Of a stretch of 64,000 nt of DNA, positions 20,961 to 31,904 are shown piece by piece. The stretch comes from Nitzschia sp. DOCU1. Taxonomy: Eukaryota; Bacillariophyta; Bacillariophyceae; Bacillariales; Bacillariaceae. The DNA lies in NCBI GenBank assembly GCA_951394045.1, contig OX595988.1:2185352-2249351 (forward strand). The letters are read 5' to 3'. The notes below the pieces were generated by a model. It was not told where the DNA came from, did no database searches, and worked only from the letters and a program-made list of their open reading frames with translations. Positions within the stretch are counted from its first letter, which is position 1. Every line of letters begins with the position of its first letter. The translations under genes and the position numbers were made by a program.

Positions 20961-21231
20961 CCAGAGGAGGCGTTCTACGGGGGCGGAACCACTCTGATTT
21001 CTCGTCTCGTCGTCTATCATAGCATTTGCTTCTCTATTCTAGACCATTAATTTTTCACGTTGCTGGTTTTTCAGAACCTTTTTACTTCTAGTTGAGTGCC
21101 AATGGTCCTGTCTCCTTCTCACTCGCTGCCTAGTAGACTGCATCAAGGTTATGGTTGACGGGGAAAAGAAAATTCACCTCCTGGTGCCTAGAGTATGGTG
21201 GGCTCAGATGCGTGAATCCCGAGTCGATTTT

Positions 21232-24134
21232 CTATATTTCCGTAGTTCGATACTCAAGGCCAGCCAATAGCCTGGGGCCTCCAGCTTGCGCTGCCCACAG
21301 ATCCATCCGGGCTCCACTTAGCACCTCATCTGTCAGCGTAAGAACAATTCTCGCTATGAGGTTTGCAATTTGCGTCCGCAAAACGCCACTCCCGAGGGCT
21401 CTTTCGTGCCAGCGGTCAAGAAATTTTAGCTGTTCTCCGACATCCTCGGCAGTTGCCCTAACGGCCGCTTCGAACTCGTCGGCCTTGGCCCGACGGTGAT
21501 TGAACCCAACGCCTGAAAGGCCGAAATGGTTCATCATGTCTTCTTGGGTGATGGGCGCGAACGAAAAAGTAAGGGAGTGACCGAGAATCTGAAATTGTAA
21601 TCCCTCAAAAAAGTCAGCAATTATGGCCGTTGACAACGTAATAATGTTTCCGAGGAAGGCACGTTGCCAGGCAATAGGGAAAAGTTTCAAAAGGGGGGCG
21701 GAAATTTGGACATGGGACAAAAGCATCTCAGTGACTGCGTCCCTTTGAACAAATGAATCCTCGATACCGTGGTATTTCGAGCGCCGCTTCCCTTTCCTTG
21801 CTTTCCGTCTCATTACCGTTTTTATTGTTTCCTGTGCATAATCCGAAGAGCTCCCTGGAATGATTCCTTCTCCAATGCGGGGCAAGTCAGGTGCCTGTTC
21901 AAGGACCAAGCGGATATCGGAATGCTTCATGACGTTGACACCGTGCAACGAAGACAACAACCGAGCGAGGAACGCCATGACCGCGGCGCAGACTGCTTTA
22001 TAGGCGGCAGTTTCTGCTACTTCTCCTATTTTTTCTCCAATGCTCGGTCCTTTGCCCAAGGTCTGGCGAAGAAGCCAGCTCCCTCCACCGCCATTTCGCA
22101 CTTTTGCTGCCTTGGCTGCCGATGACGTTTTGTCGCGACTTTCGATATCCTGATATAGCTTGTGGGCGTCGGCTGAAGGAGTAAGCAGGTCGTCACCAAT
22201 CGCATCATCGTCTTCGTCCTCCATTTCTGTGTCCTGCCAAAGGTAGGTATGATTCATTTTTGCGAGCCGCCTACTGGAGAAGGTCATATCCAGATATTCC
22301 TCCACCAAATCTTCAGGAGGAAACGTAAACTTTCTTGAAGCCTCGATTTGAATACCAGATTCGGGTTCTTCGCCTTCGCCGGTGGTCCTGCTGACAGTCT
22401 CGGTGGTGTAGTTGAACAACGGGTTCGGCCTACGCTGGAGGACATCTTTTTCGCAAATCAAATGCTGAAGACGAGTTTGGCCTTCCGCAATAAGACGATC
22501 GATCTCCTTCACTCGTGCCATTCGTAGCTCTTTTTCTTTTGCTTCCTCTTCCTGCCTTTTTCGCTCCTGCATTTCTTCTTCGTTGCGCCTCCTTTCAGCT
22601 GCCAGCCTGTCGTCTTCAGATTCCTGTAGGTCTTCTGCGGTTCTTTGTCTTCGTCCAAGCCCGAACAGCCTCCGTCTCTGACGTGGCTCTTCTATCTCGT
22701 CCTCATCCTTGGCCTCGGTGCCTTTTCGTACCCTCTCAATGGAAGCAATACGCTTCTGGAGTTCACCCAAATGAGCGCCTTTTCCAGATCCATACTCGGT
22801 AGCGGCTGATGGTTTCGAATCACGGGATGGCTTTCCGCTCATGATGCCATGGAGCCCCGTCACTCGCGCCGACAGCTTTCGAACAGTACGAAGTCTCCTG
22901 GATATTCGAAGTGACGGCAAACTGCTGGCCAAACCAAGTGTCAACAAGTTGTCGATGGGTACCCACTGTGTGCATATTCTATACATGAGTCCACGGTCAA
23001 CGTTACACAAAGAAAACAGAATTCGAATATACTCACGAGACCCGAAGAAACGAATGCATCACGATTACCACCATTTACTGGATCGGGCTCTGCCGGGCTG
23101 GCAAGTCCCAGCGTGTCTTCCACTTCAATGTCGACCTTGGTGTCGTCCAATTGCTCCTCGGCAGGTATCGGTACCAGCTCGACGACGTCTTCTTCCGTCA
23201 CCTCCTCATCCTCATCCTCTTCGTCGACGATCGTTTCAGATGAGGAAGATTCGTCGCCACTGTCCACATCAACCTCCTTCTGGGGGACGTCAACCGTGTT
23301 GATATCTGAAAGCTGTTGTGTCCAAAGGTTAACCCACCACAGCTTGGCAAAATTTTCTTCTGGTTCTTCCTTCTCTTGCGGCACACCCAGTTCATAATCT
23401 GCAGGGTCGTCCTCTCGTTTTTCTTCCTCTACGTCGCTGGAGTCCGATGCTGCATTGTTTTCTTCCAAAAGTCGTAGGGAAAGAGGTGCTACACGGCTTG
23501 TATCGACTCCTATGGCATCAGGTGCACCGACCAGCCGATTGTTTCGAGACTTTTGTGTTGTTTGTTGGGCTACAGCCACGGCACCACCCACGAGAGCAAC
23601 ACGTGAATTCGTATTACTTTCCGACAATGTTTCTTCTTCGTCGGGATCATTATTATCGAGACTGTCCGATTCATCGTTGCGGCCCTCCCCGTCGTCATTA
23701 TTCTGAAAGGTCTCGGGTATCGTATGCGTCAAAGACGCGACTTCTTCTCGAATGTCGTGTAAGAGTCGAAATGGACTGGGTGTAGCTCTCTTGGGGCTCC
23801 ACCGCGGATTCGGTTCTTTCTTTTCTGCGAAAGAAGGCGTAGCTGTCTCCCCCTTGCTTGCCGTGATGTCTGGTGACGACTCGTCCACAATCGCCGTCGC
23901 TTCGGCCAAATCATCTGCGGGATCCCCGGACGAGTCATTGTTATCGCTGACGATGGTGTTGTTCTCCTCGTTTTCGCCTCCAGCACGTATTCGATTCCAA
24001 GCGTGGCGGGTAATATGGAATGTGAGCGCCGTGTTGGATGACGCCGCTTGGACGACGATGATGTCATCCAATAACAATAATGAGGCCAAAAGCACGAAGA
24101 GAATGTGCAGTAATAACATGACACATGGCCCCAT
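21232..24134 (-). CDS. Large secretory-pathway hypothetical protein, 943 aa
   Basis: Two exons, 24134-23037 and 22965-21232. The 71-nt intron (GTGAGT donor, CACAG acceptor) falls in phase 0 and joins SSGL to WVPIDNL. The N-terminus is a strong signal peptide (CVMLLLHILFVLLASLLLL). Residues ~45-340 are low-complexity and acidic. The middle (~410-540) contains a long charged segment rich in Glu/Arg/Lys, likely coiled coil. The C-terminal ~350 residues are globular with hydrophobic helices (CAAVMAFLARLLSSL, FLGNIITLSTAIIADFFEG) and a basic patch (RRKARKGKRRSK). I recognise no domain. It is either secreted, ER-resident or plastid-routed; the sequence does not decide. Divergent from the PHD-PWWP gene. 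Confidence 0.7.
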
Positions 24135-24716
24135 CTTCCAGGAAGCAGCACCGGGTTTGATTCAAAGAAATGATGCACCGGTAGGTACCAGTAATGCTCA
24201 TCTACTACCTGGTACTCGTTGTTGACCATCATTGTTGGAAGCATAAACTCTTTGAGTTTTTTAGTTGCTGGTGGCGTTGAAATGGATACGCGCGTCATTC
24301 ACTCATATGCATACCTGGTAACATATGTACTGCTTATGACTATATTCTTTGTCTTCGTCAATTATGGGGGATTTTCGTTTTCGGTAAAATCAAGGGTGCT
24401 TCCTCCCCCCTTCAAAGCCAAGATCCTCCCACCCCGCGCTACCGGTAGCGCGCACCGGCAGGTCTCGCTTTCGTGTTTGCCGCCACTTTTGCAATGGTTG
24501 AAACGTCCATTATGTACATGAAAGTCATGTTGTTGTAAGCGAATCCCAACCTAGCTAGAAAGGGCGTCCACTTGTTGCCTGACACGCATCGATCAACAAA
24601 GGAGGAAAGCACACTATCTTTGGTTGATCCGTTTTGCATCTTCAATTCCCGGAAGCGCTGTTTGTGTGCCTAAAACTTGCCCAAGTAATTTTGCGCGGGC
24701 TTTTTGGCGGTAAATC
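24135..24716. other. Intergenic: divergent promoter with 18-bp palindrome
   Basis: Shared 5' flank of the 943-aa gene (-) and PHD-PWWP gene (+). It holds a perfect palindrome at 24435-24452 and an E2F-like TTTGGCGG at 24703-24710, just 6 nt before the PHD-PWWP start codon. The E2F assignment rests on the motif alone. Confidence 0.45.
24435..24452. repeat. Perfect 18-bp palindrome
   Basis: CGCGCTACCGGTAGCGCG equals its own reverse complement. It lies 265 nt upstream of the PHD-PWWP start and ~300 nt upstream of the opposite gene. A dimeric-factor binding site is possible. Confidence 0.6.
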
Positions 24717-26309
24717 ATGGCGAGCCGAAACGGAAAGTTTCTGCAGGACGAACAACGCGATTCCCTGATCAAAGAGCTAAAGATCAAGGGAGAACTACAA
24801 AGAGGAAAAACGCCAAAGGAAATCCTAGCCAAGGCAGCTGCTTTGGAGAGCACCGACAGTGCAAGTGGCTTGTCCCCGACCGGGTCATTTGGTACGGGCT
24901 GCCTATCTTGCGGAGAGGACGATGATCATGCCAATCTGCTTCTGTGTGAAGGCTGCAATGCCGAGTATCACACGTATTGCTTGTCCCCTCCGCTTAGATC
25001 GGTACCTGCTGGCGATTGGTATTGTGGTGAGTAGTAGGCCGGGGTGCCTCGTTTACCGATGGAGCTGCTGGCCTGTTCCGGCGGAAGATAAGTATGCACC
25101 CAAATCGATCGTTCGCTCACCAGTTCACCTTTCATCTCTCCCCCATTGTACCAGCGGAATGCAAGATACCGACGTTTGAAGACGACGGGCTGGATAGGTT
25201 AGTTAACACTCTGTCCCCAACCTTCACGTCGCGCTTTGGAGAAATTATCTGGGCCCAAGGAGGGGTGGGCTTTGGTTGGTGGCCGGCATTCATTTACGAC
25301 CCCCGCTTGACAGTTGGAAGTGCGCGACAACTAGCTCGCAAGCATCTCGGCAAACGACACTTAGTTTACTTCTTTGAGTGCCACGATGCGCCGTTTGCGT
25401 GTTTGGTAAGTAGTAGCTTGCACACTCCGTGGATGCGGTAACAACCATATTCTGAATTGCACCTCCTCACATCCAATTCTATTCTTTCTTCTCGTTGCCT
25501 CCATTATCAACCAGGTGGACTCCAAAATGACCAGGTGGGAAGATGGCTTGTTGGAAGATTACCACATGGGGAAAACTGCCAAGGCTTCAGGTCGTGCGCG
25601 GGTGCGTCTCTTTCAGCAGGCCATGCAGGCTGCTACCGTGGAGATGGGAAAGCCCGTGGAACTTCGCATGGAGTTCAACCATACGGACCAACCTCAAATT
25701 TTGCCATCGCCCAAATTCAAAAAACCGAAGCGACGATCGATTGCTAACCACAAACGTGGCTTTCAAGATGATGGAGTGTCCAATGGCTCCAAGCGGAGAA
25801 ACGTCCGGGGATTTCCTCTTTTGTCTGATATGTCAACTACTGTAGATCCTTCCCAAAACCAAAATTCAACGAAACGAAACCTCCTCCGCGCAATGGAAGC
25901 GCTTGCCGTAGCAAATACCGAAAATCTGAGTGAATCTGCACCAGACGCAGAATTATGTTGCAAGTTATTAAAACGAGCATCCGACTCGTGCGCCGACGCG
26001 GCTGAGAAACTCGACAGGGAGTCTCTAATCAATGTTGGATTTGTCAAACTGCCATCGCGGAAAAACAGTACCTTTGAGGATGCCAGGAAGGTCATCGAAC
26101 AAGAATTGGTGCCCGACTGTCTGCCTGCGGACAAACAATGGCGATTCTACATCCCATCACTTGGGCCTATGAGTCAGAAGCAGGAGTCGTCGTTGGGTCC
26201 CCTCTTCAAGTTCCTCCGTTTGACGACTTTCGACTCCAGCTTGGGAGACGGCACTCTGATGCATCCCCTGAAGATCGTTATCATTGATATGGACTGGGAC
26301 CGGCTTTGA
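24717..26309 (+). CDS. PHD-finger and PWWP-domain chromatin reader
   Basis: Three exons, 24717-25026, 25155-25405 and 25515-26309 (451 aa); introns of 128 and 109 nt. The PHD finger (~61-110) is a full C4HC3 set: CLSCGEDD, CEGCNAEYHTYC, and a final WYCAEC completed only after splicing, which supports intron 1. A PWWP domain follows (IIWAQGGVGFGWWPAFIYD). PHD plus PWWP proteins read histone methylation. The rest is basic and disordered (KFKKPKRRSIANHKRG), with no SET or bromodomain seen. Nuclear location inferred. The start ATG is 6 nt after an E2F-like site. Strong domain calls; target histone mark unknown. Confidence 0.85.
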
Positions 26310-27297
26310 GCTGTTTCAGTATTTGGCCTCCTTGTCGCCGCCACTCTTCAAGGTTTGGCGGTCAATCCTAATCGCTTATTTCGAGACGATCTCCCCAGAC
26401 TCAAGGTCCGGTGGGTCGCTTCCACATTGCTAGTCGGTAGAATCGATGAAACTGAATCGTCGATCATGTATTTTGCTCCCAATCAGTATAGTTTTCTCTT
26501 CAGATACTTGCTTTTTCGGTTGCAACTGTTGGAACTCGGTCAAACGAATCGACAAGTTTCAGCACGAGTAGCAGTTGCTGTACACGGTCTGTATTACATG
26601 ATTCGGCACCTGCTAGTAGACCACAGACTGAGAAATAAGGTACATCGTGCAATCTACCATATATAAAAATGCTAGATCCACCATTAACATTGAAAGTACC
26701 GCTACTAGATACCGGTGGACGATACAACCATCCTGGTCGGTAGCAGGGCCACAAAACATACCACCGTTGAAAGATGGCGAAGCACGGTCCTACAGTATGC
26801 CGAGCTGGTATGTCATGGGCGTGCGGCCCACTTCTCGACGGATTAAGTTTGCATTGGCGCGGTAGGGCTAGGTCTGAGTTCTGGTTAAACATGCATGTTT
26901 CGAGAAGGAACCTTAGCTTCCTATTTTCAAGCGGTACTCGAGGGCGGACGAAACAGCTACGAATCTGGACCATTTTGGCGCACTAGTTTTGCTCGGCAGG
27001 TGCGGCCTTCGTGCCATGCCGACAGACCATAGGGCTCCAATTGAGCAGAAAGAGTTTCGAACCTTCCATCGTAGCCATTGTGGCAAAGGGTACACCTATG
27101 AAGCATTGGTCCGATCATTTTTCGAAAGAGGGTGCAAGATGGTCCACTCCCTCTCGTCTTGAAAACTATTTGAGCCCCGTCGCTCTGAGTACGGAGTGTC
27201 GGTGGGATCTAAGGACCAAGCACTGGCTGGTCTCGTTTGTAGGCGATTTAGGCATCTTTCTCAAGATGCTGTAAGCAGACTGTTGCTCAGTTCAACT
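26310..27297. other. Intergenic, convergent; no gene recognised
   Basis: Nearly 1 kb between the stops of PHD-PWWP (+) and the WD40 gene (-). Open frames on both strands up to ~157 codons have unstructured content and mostly non-ATG starts. No tRNA-like fold, repeat or transposon remnant was evident. Confidence 0.5.
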
Positions 27298-28710
27298 TCA
27301 ATGCGTCACTCCTCTTGTCCTTCTGAGTTCAATGAACCCATCGTCGCTGGTACTCACAATCGTGGTGCCGTCTGGCGAGAATGCCACGGAGTAAACACTT
27401 GACCCAGCATGACCATTCAAAATATCGGTGCAGAGACCACTCATGGCACACCACACCCGGACAGTTCCGTCATCGCTGGCGCTCGCAATGTGTCTGCCAT
27501 CTGGAGAAAAGGCGACGGACCACACCAAATCTCGGTGGCCCGTCAGTGTAATGTAGTCTCCCGTCAAAATATTCCAAACTCTAATGTCTCGATGATCAGT
27601 CCCGGCTACGAGGTACTGGCCATCTGGAGAATATTGCAGCGCGTGAACACTGGACGATTCATGAAAGGTGGTGATGCATTCTCGCAGATTTAGATCCCAG
27701 AAGTGTATCATATGGCCACCAGTACCAGCCGCCATGAATTGTCCGTTTGGCGAAAACGCCACACATTCTACCAAAAATCGAGTTCGTTCCATGGTAAGCA
27801 CATCAACCCCTATTCCGTTGGGTGAATAGAATTTGATGTCCCCTTCTCCTCCTGCAGCCAGTCGTTGTGCTTCATGATTGTACGCCATACACACGGAATG
27901 AGTTGTGTGCGTGGGTACTTGACGTTGCAATGAGTAAGGAGACTCTTCCTCTTCCGACGAACCACTTTCGGAACCGCCATTCATACTCCAAATTCTTAAG
28001 TCACCGTCACCACTCAAAGACATCATTGTATTCCCTTCTCGAGTAAATACAATGGAATAGACTCGGCCCAAATGCCCTGTCAACACTTCGGTGGGCCCCT
28101 TACGCCGATCAAAGAGCCGGATCCGACCGTCCGTTCCTCCGACTGCCAATGTTTTGTTGTCCGGAGAAAAGGCGACGGACCACAAGCGGCTTCGGAGGTT
28201 CAACATGGTACTGGGCCAGGGTGGAAGAACGGATTCTTGACAGGCCTGATAGACCTCCTTACATGTCATTGAAAAACGGTTGAGTGTTATTCGATCGCTG
28301 AGAAATGGAGCAATCATGGACACCAAAATAGTGACCGGCAAATCAGGAATACCAGCCCCCTTTTCCTTCTTTGTGTCGACATCTGAAGCTCTCGAGATGG
28401 AAGGTAGCCGTTTCCATTCGAATGTCGCTTCTTTAGGACTGCCACAGTGGATTTCTTCTGAAATATCGTTTTCGGTTTTCGATGATTTTTCTGCTCTGGT
28501 TTGTTCGAAAAGAATTGACGATTCGTCACCCGAAAACGATACCGTCGCTGTAGCCGTGGTCTCGTTGGTGTTATCAAGCCAAATGATTCCTTTTGATCCA
28601 TTCTCGGTCGTTGTTTCAGTATCATTTTCCTTCAAAGGCCAACAGAAGCAAGCCCCCCGAGAGAAACCCGCCAAAGAATTTTGCCACCAAACGGACGAAA
28701 ATATCGACAT
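27298..28710 (-). CDS. WD40-repeat protein with F-box-like segment
   Basis: Intact 470-aa exon from ATG 28710. After a Ser/Thr/Glu-rich N-terminus, residues ~122-165 (DLPVTILVSMIAPFLSD...TCKEVYQACQ) look like an F-box-type helical motif. Seven WD40 blades then fill residues ~170-465, recognisable by repeated VAFSPDG and GTVRVW / DIRVWN ends. The closed seven-blade propeller should bind proteins; together with an F-box this would make a substrate receptor for an SCF ubiquitin ligase. The F-box call is weaker than the WD40 call. Divergent from the P5C dehydrogenase gene. Confidence 0.82.
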   Translation of the reverse strand: MSIFSSVWWQNSLAGFSRGACFCWPLKENDTETTTENGSKGIIWLDNTNETTATATVSFSGDESSILFEQTRAEKSSKTENDISEEIHCGSPKEATFEWKRLPSISRASDVDTKKEKGAGIPDLPVTILVSMIAPFLSDRITLNRFSMTCKEVYQACQESVLPPWPSTMLNLRSRLWSVAFSPDNKTLAVGGTDGRIRLFDRRKGPTEVLTGHLGRVYSIVFTREGNTMMSLSGDGDLRIWSMNGGSESGSSEEEESPYSLQRQVPTHTTHSVCMAYNHEAQRLAAGGEGDIKFYSPNGIGVDVLTMERTRFLVECVAFSPNGQFMAAGTGGHMIHFWDLNLRECITTFHESSSVHALQYSPDGQYLVAGTDHRDIRVWNILTGDYITLTGHRDLVWSVAFSPDGRHIASASDDGTVRVWCAMSGLCTDILNGHAGSSVYSVAFSPDGTTIVSTSDDGFIELRRTRGVTH

Positions 28711-29324
28711 GTTACCGGAGTAGCACGTATCTATCTGCGCTTCTTGCGGCTGCCTTTTAGCCGATGCCGTCCCTAGTCTTGGAGCAAGCTAGAAGGACGC
28801 CTCTTAGTTGTATCGTAGATAAAAATGTCTTTTGAATAGAGATCGTAGTCCTATCGCGTTGATGGATGCAGGTATAGATATGCGTGCTTTTTGCCTTGGG
28901 GGCATATTTTGGTCGGGTCATTCGATCAAGAAGATCTTTGCCCTGATAGATGGACAGACTTACACGTGCGCATGCTTCGTTTCGTGCGACCGCGACTCGT
29001 GCGACCAGATTGACAGATATGGGATGATGGGCGCCGACCAAAGGTCCAAGGGAGAAAGTGGAAGTTGGCGAATCCCGTCAGGCCGTTGACTTAGTCACGA
29101 GCACGTTATTTCAGCGCGTCGTCATCGTGAAAACATATGTGGTAAGTACGACTTTGAGAGTTCCGATAAGTTGTGTCGCCGCATTTGCATTCTCGCTGGG
29201 GCCAAGAAAGGCCCCAGAGCCAACGACACCATTGTTGTCATAGCTTGACACTCGTTTGCAGTTGCCAAAATCTTTTTTGACATCACCCGCCGAACCCGCC
29301 CCCAACCACCGCCGGTCTCACAAA
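28711..29324. other. Intergenic with probable 5' UTR intron of P5CDH
   Basis: Divergent promoter of the WD40 and P5CDH genes. A good donor (GTAAGT at 29142) and acceptor (TTTGCAG ending 29261) define a possible 120-nt intron in the P5CDH 5' UTR. Confidence 0.4.
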
Positions 29325-31138
29325 ATGATTGCCGTTCAATTTTCTGCCAAGAATTTTTCGAAGAGGATATTCACGTCGTCTGCACATTACAGGGCCATGT
29401 CGCAAGTTTTTAAACCAAATTGGGCCACCGCCGACCCCTCCACGATGGGGGTAAGCACGGAGATCCATGCCGTCGCTAACTTGGTCGGAGGAAAATGGTC
29501 CGATGCCAAGTCGAGGATGACCATTCCGGATCCCATGGACAAAAATGCCAAGCCGATCTTTACCATCCCTGATACTCAAGTGGACGAGCTCGGGCCGTTT
29601 CTCGAATCCCTTCGCAAGGTTCCCAAGTCGGGAATGCACAACCCACTCAAGAATCCTGATCGCTACGTAAAGTATGGAGAAATTTCTCGACGGGTAAGTG
29701 GTCAAATCCAGTTGAATGACATCTGCGACCGAAAGGGTTCCGACTAACTTTCATCCTCTCCTTAGGCTGGAAATGCCCTTTCGACCCCTGAGGTCGCCGA
29801 CTACTTTGCCAGGTGTATCATGAAGTGCGTGCCAAAGTCCTACCCTCAAGCCCTGGGTGAAGTCAAGGTTACTGCCGACTTTTTGAACAATTTTTCCGGC
29901 GACAACGTCCGTCGGTTGGCCAAGGTATGTTATGTTAATTTACAGCTTCCAATTTTTCTCGATCGGACTTTGCCTTGTCTTATTTTACGTTTTTGTTGCG
30001 ACAGTCGTTTGGTGTCCCTGGTGACCACTACGGACAAATGTCGGTCGGCTACCGTTGGCCCTATGGACCCGTGGCACTTGTCACACCCTTCAACTTCCCC
30101 CTAGAGATTCCTGTGTTGCAACTCATGGGATCCTTGTTTATGGGAAACAAGCCTGTCTTGAAGCCGTCGGAGCAAGTCGCATTTGTGATGGAGCAGTACG
30201 TGCGTCTCCTCATCGATTGCGGAATGGATCCCAACGACGTGGACTTTTTGAACTGCAAGGGACCGGTAGCCCAAGAATTGATTGTCAACACCCCCGTCCG
30301 CATTACTCAGTTCACTGGTAGCTCGCGCGTCGCAGAGTTGTTGTTGAAGGCGACCAATGGAAAGGTCAAGATTGAGGATGCTGGCTTTGATTGGAAGGTT
30401 ATCGGCCCGGATGTTGGTGATGTCGACTACGTGGCATGGCAGTGCGACCAAGATGCCTACGCAACCATCGGCCAAAAGTGCTCTGCTCAATCCATTTGTT
30501 TCATCCACGAGAACTGGAAAGAAGTTGGACTTGTGGACAAAATCAAGGCCCTCGCCCAGGCGCGAAAGATTGATGATCTCACTGTTGGCCCAGTTTTGAC
30601 CGTCACGACCGAACAGTTTCTCTCCCACACCAACAAGTTGGCGAGCATTCCTGGAGCGTCCGTTCTTTGGGGTGGAAAGGAGCTCACCGGCCACAACATT
30701 CCAGAACGATACGGAGCGGTGGAGCCCACGGCCGTTTTCGTTCCATTAGACCAGATGATGAAGCCTGAGAATTTCCAAAGTTGCGTCACGGAATTGTTCG
30801 CTCCGTTCCAAGTTGTGACGTACTACAACGACGATACTCTCGACGTGGTGCTGCAGGCCTTGGAGGGCATGTCTCACCACTTGACGGCAGCCGTGGTTTC
30901 GAACGATCCTGCATTCCAAGCGAAGGTCTTGGCTAACTCTGTCAACGGAACCACATACGCTGGACGACGAGCACGCACAACCGGGGCGCCGCAAAACCAT
31001 TGGTTTGGCCCAGCTGGTGATCCACGAGGCTGCGGCATCGGTACCCCGGAAGCTATCCAACTTGTATGGTCTTGTCACCGCGAGATTATCAACGACAGTT
31101 TTGTTCCTTCTGACTGGAGCCGACCCAAGGCCACCTAA
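29325..31138 (+). CDS. P5CDH: Delta-1-pyrroline-5-carboxylate dehydrogenase (ALDH12-like), mitochondrial
   Basis: Three exons, 29325-29693, 29766-29924 and 30005-31138 (553 aa); introns of 72 and 80 nt, all phase 0. It is an aldehyde dehydrogenase of the ALDH12 type, which oxidises P5C/glutamate semialdehyde to glutamate in proline catabolism using NAD+. Signatures: PYGPVALVTPFNFPLEIP and GNKPVLKPSE (cofactor fold), KIEDAGFDWKVIGPDV (ALDH12-specific), catalytic Cys in IGQKCSAQS. The N-terminus (MIAVQFSAKNFSKRIFTSS) has no acidic residues and looks like a mitochondrial presequence. Length matches the plant enzyme. The ATG at 29325 is the first in frame. High confidence. Confidence 0.93.
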
Positions 31139-31904
31139 TTACAGGAACCATTGCTAGTACAGAGGAGTACGGTAGTTCACCCCAATTTCAACAGCACCTG
31201 CATAGATAAATTTTTATAACAAACTTTACTGCGGCTTCAGTAAGTCGGTTTCATCGGTACTTTTGCATCCCCTTGCAAGTGTTGCACGATGATTCAGTGC
31301 TTTTGAAGACCTCAAGAAGCTAACGTGTGGAGCGTAGTAGAGCGGGGGAGCCACTGCTTGATGGAAATGAGCGCAGCCTTTTCAACTCATACAGACAGAC
31401 AGTAGCAATCCTTTGATGATTCAAAAGGCCGGCGCTGTTGTAAAAGGGCGCATTTTGTGCCAGTACATAAGTTGAAAAGAGGGGAGACAAGGGAGGGGGT
31501 TAGACTAACTGTCTGTTACTTTGCCCGGCGGTGAATGCCTTGCCCCTGAACCTGAATGGGGACTTGGGCTTAAAAATTATATTGATTTTTGTCATGACAG
31601 TTCGAGAATCAACTTTCAGGGGTCATTTTTGCAGGGGCTCTGATTATGGGGTAAGGTCCGTTACAGTAGACCCCACCTGACAACGGACGGTTACGGAACC
31701 TACGCGGTGGATCGCCTGCGAGACGTCTCGTACAAAATGCGCCTTATTTCGTTGCAACTTTTTGTCGGGCGTCGCCTTCCTTTGCATGGTGATTACCGTC
31801 AACTCAAATCGGGGACATCCAACAACGACAATTGCTTGTGCTGTCAAGCAATCAGCCAGCTACTGCAACGCTACGAGCAAGTTCTTTTTGTTTCGTCGAT
31901 CAAA
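31139..31904. other. Intergenic: P5CDH 3' flank and LIN9-like promoter
   Basis: 766 nt between two plus-strand genes. No separate gene recognised. An in-frame ATG at 31737 could extend the LIN9-like protein by 56 residues, but that segment is unlike the rest. Confidence 0.45.

Noticed and set aside
26310..27297. Possible transposon or reverse-transcriptase remnant in the large convergent spacer
   Set aside because: No terminal repeats, target duplications or polymerase motifs could be seen.
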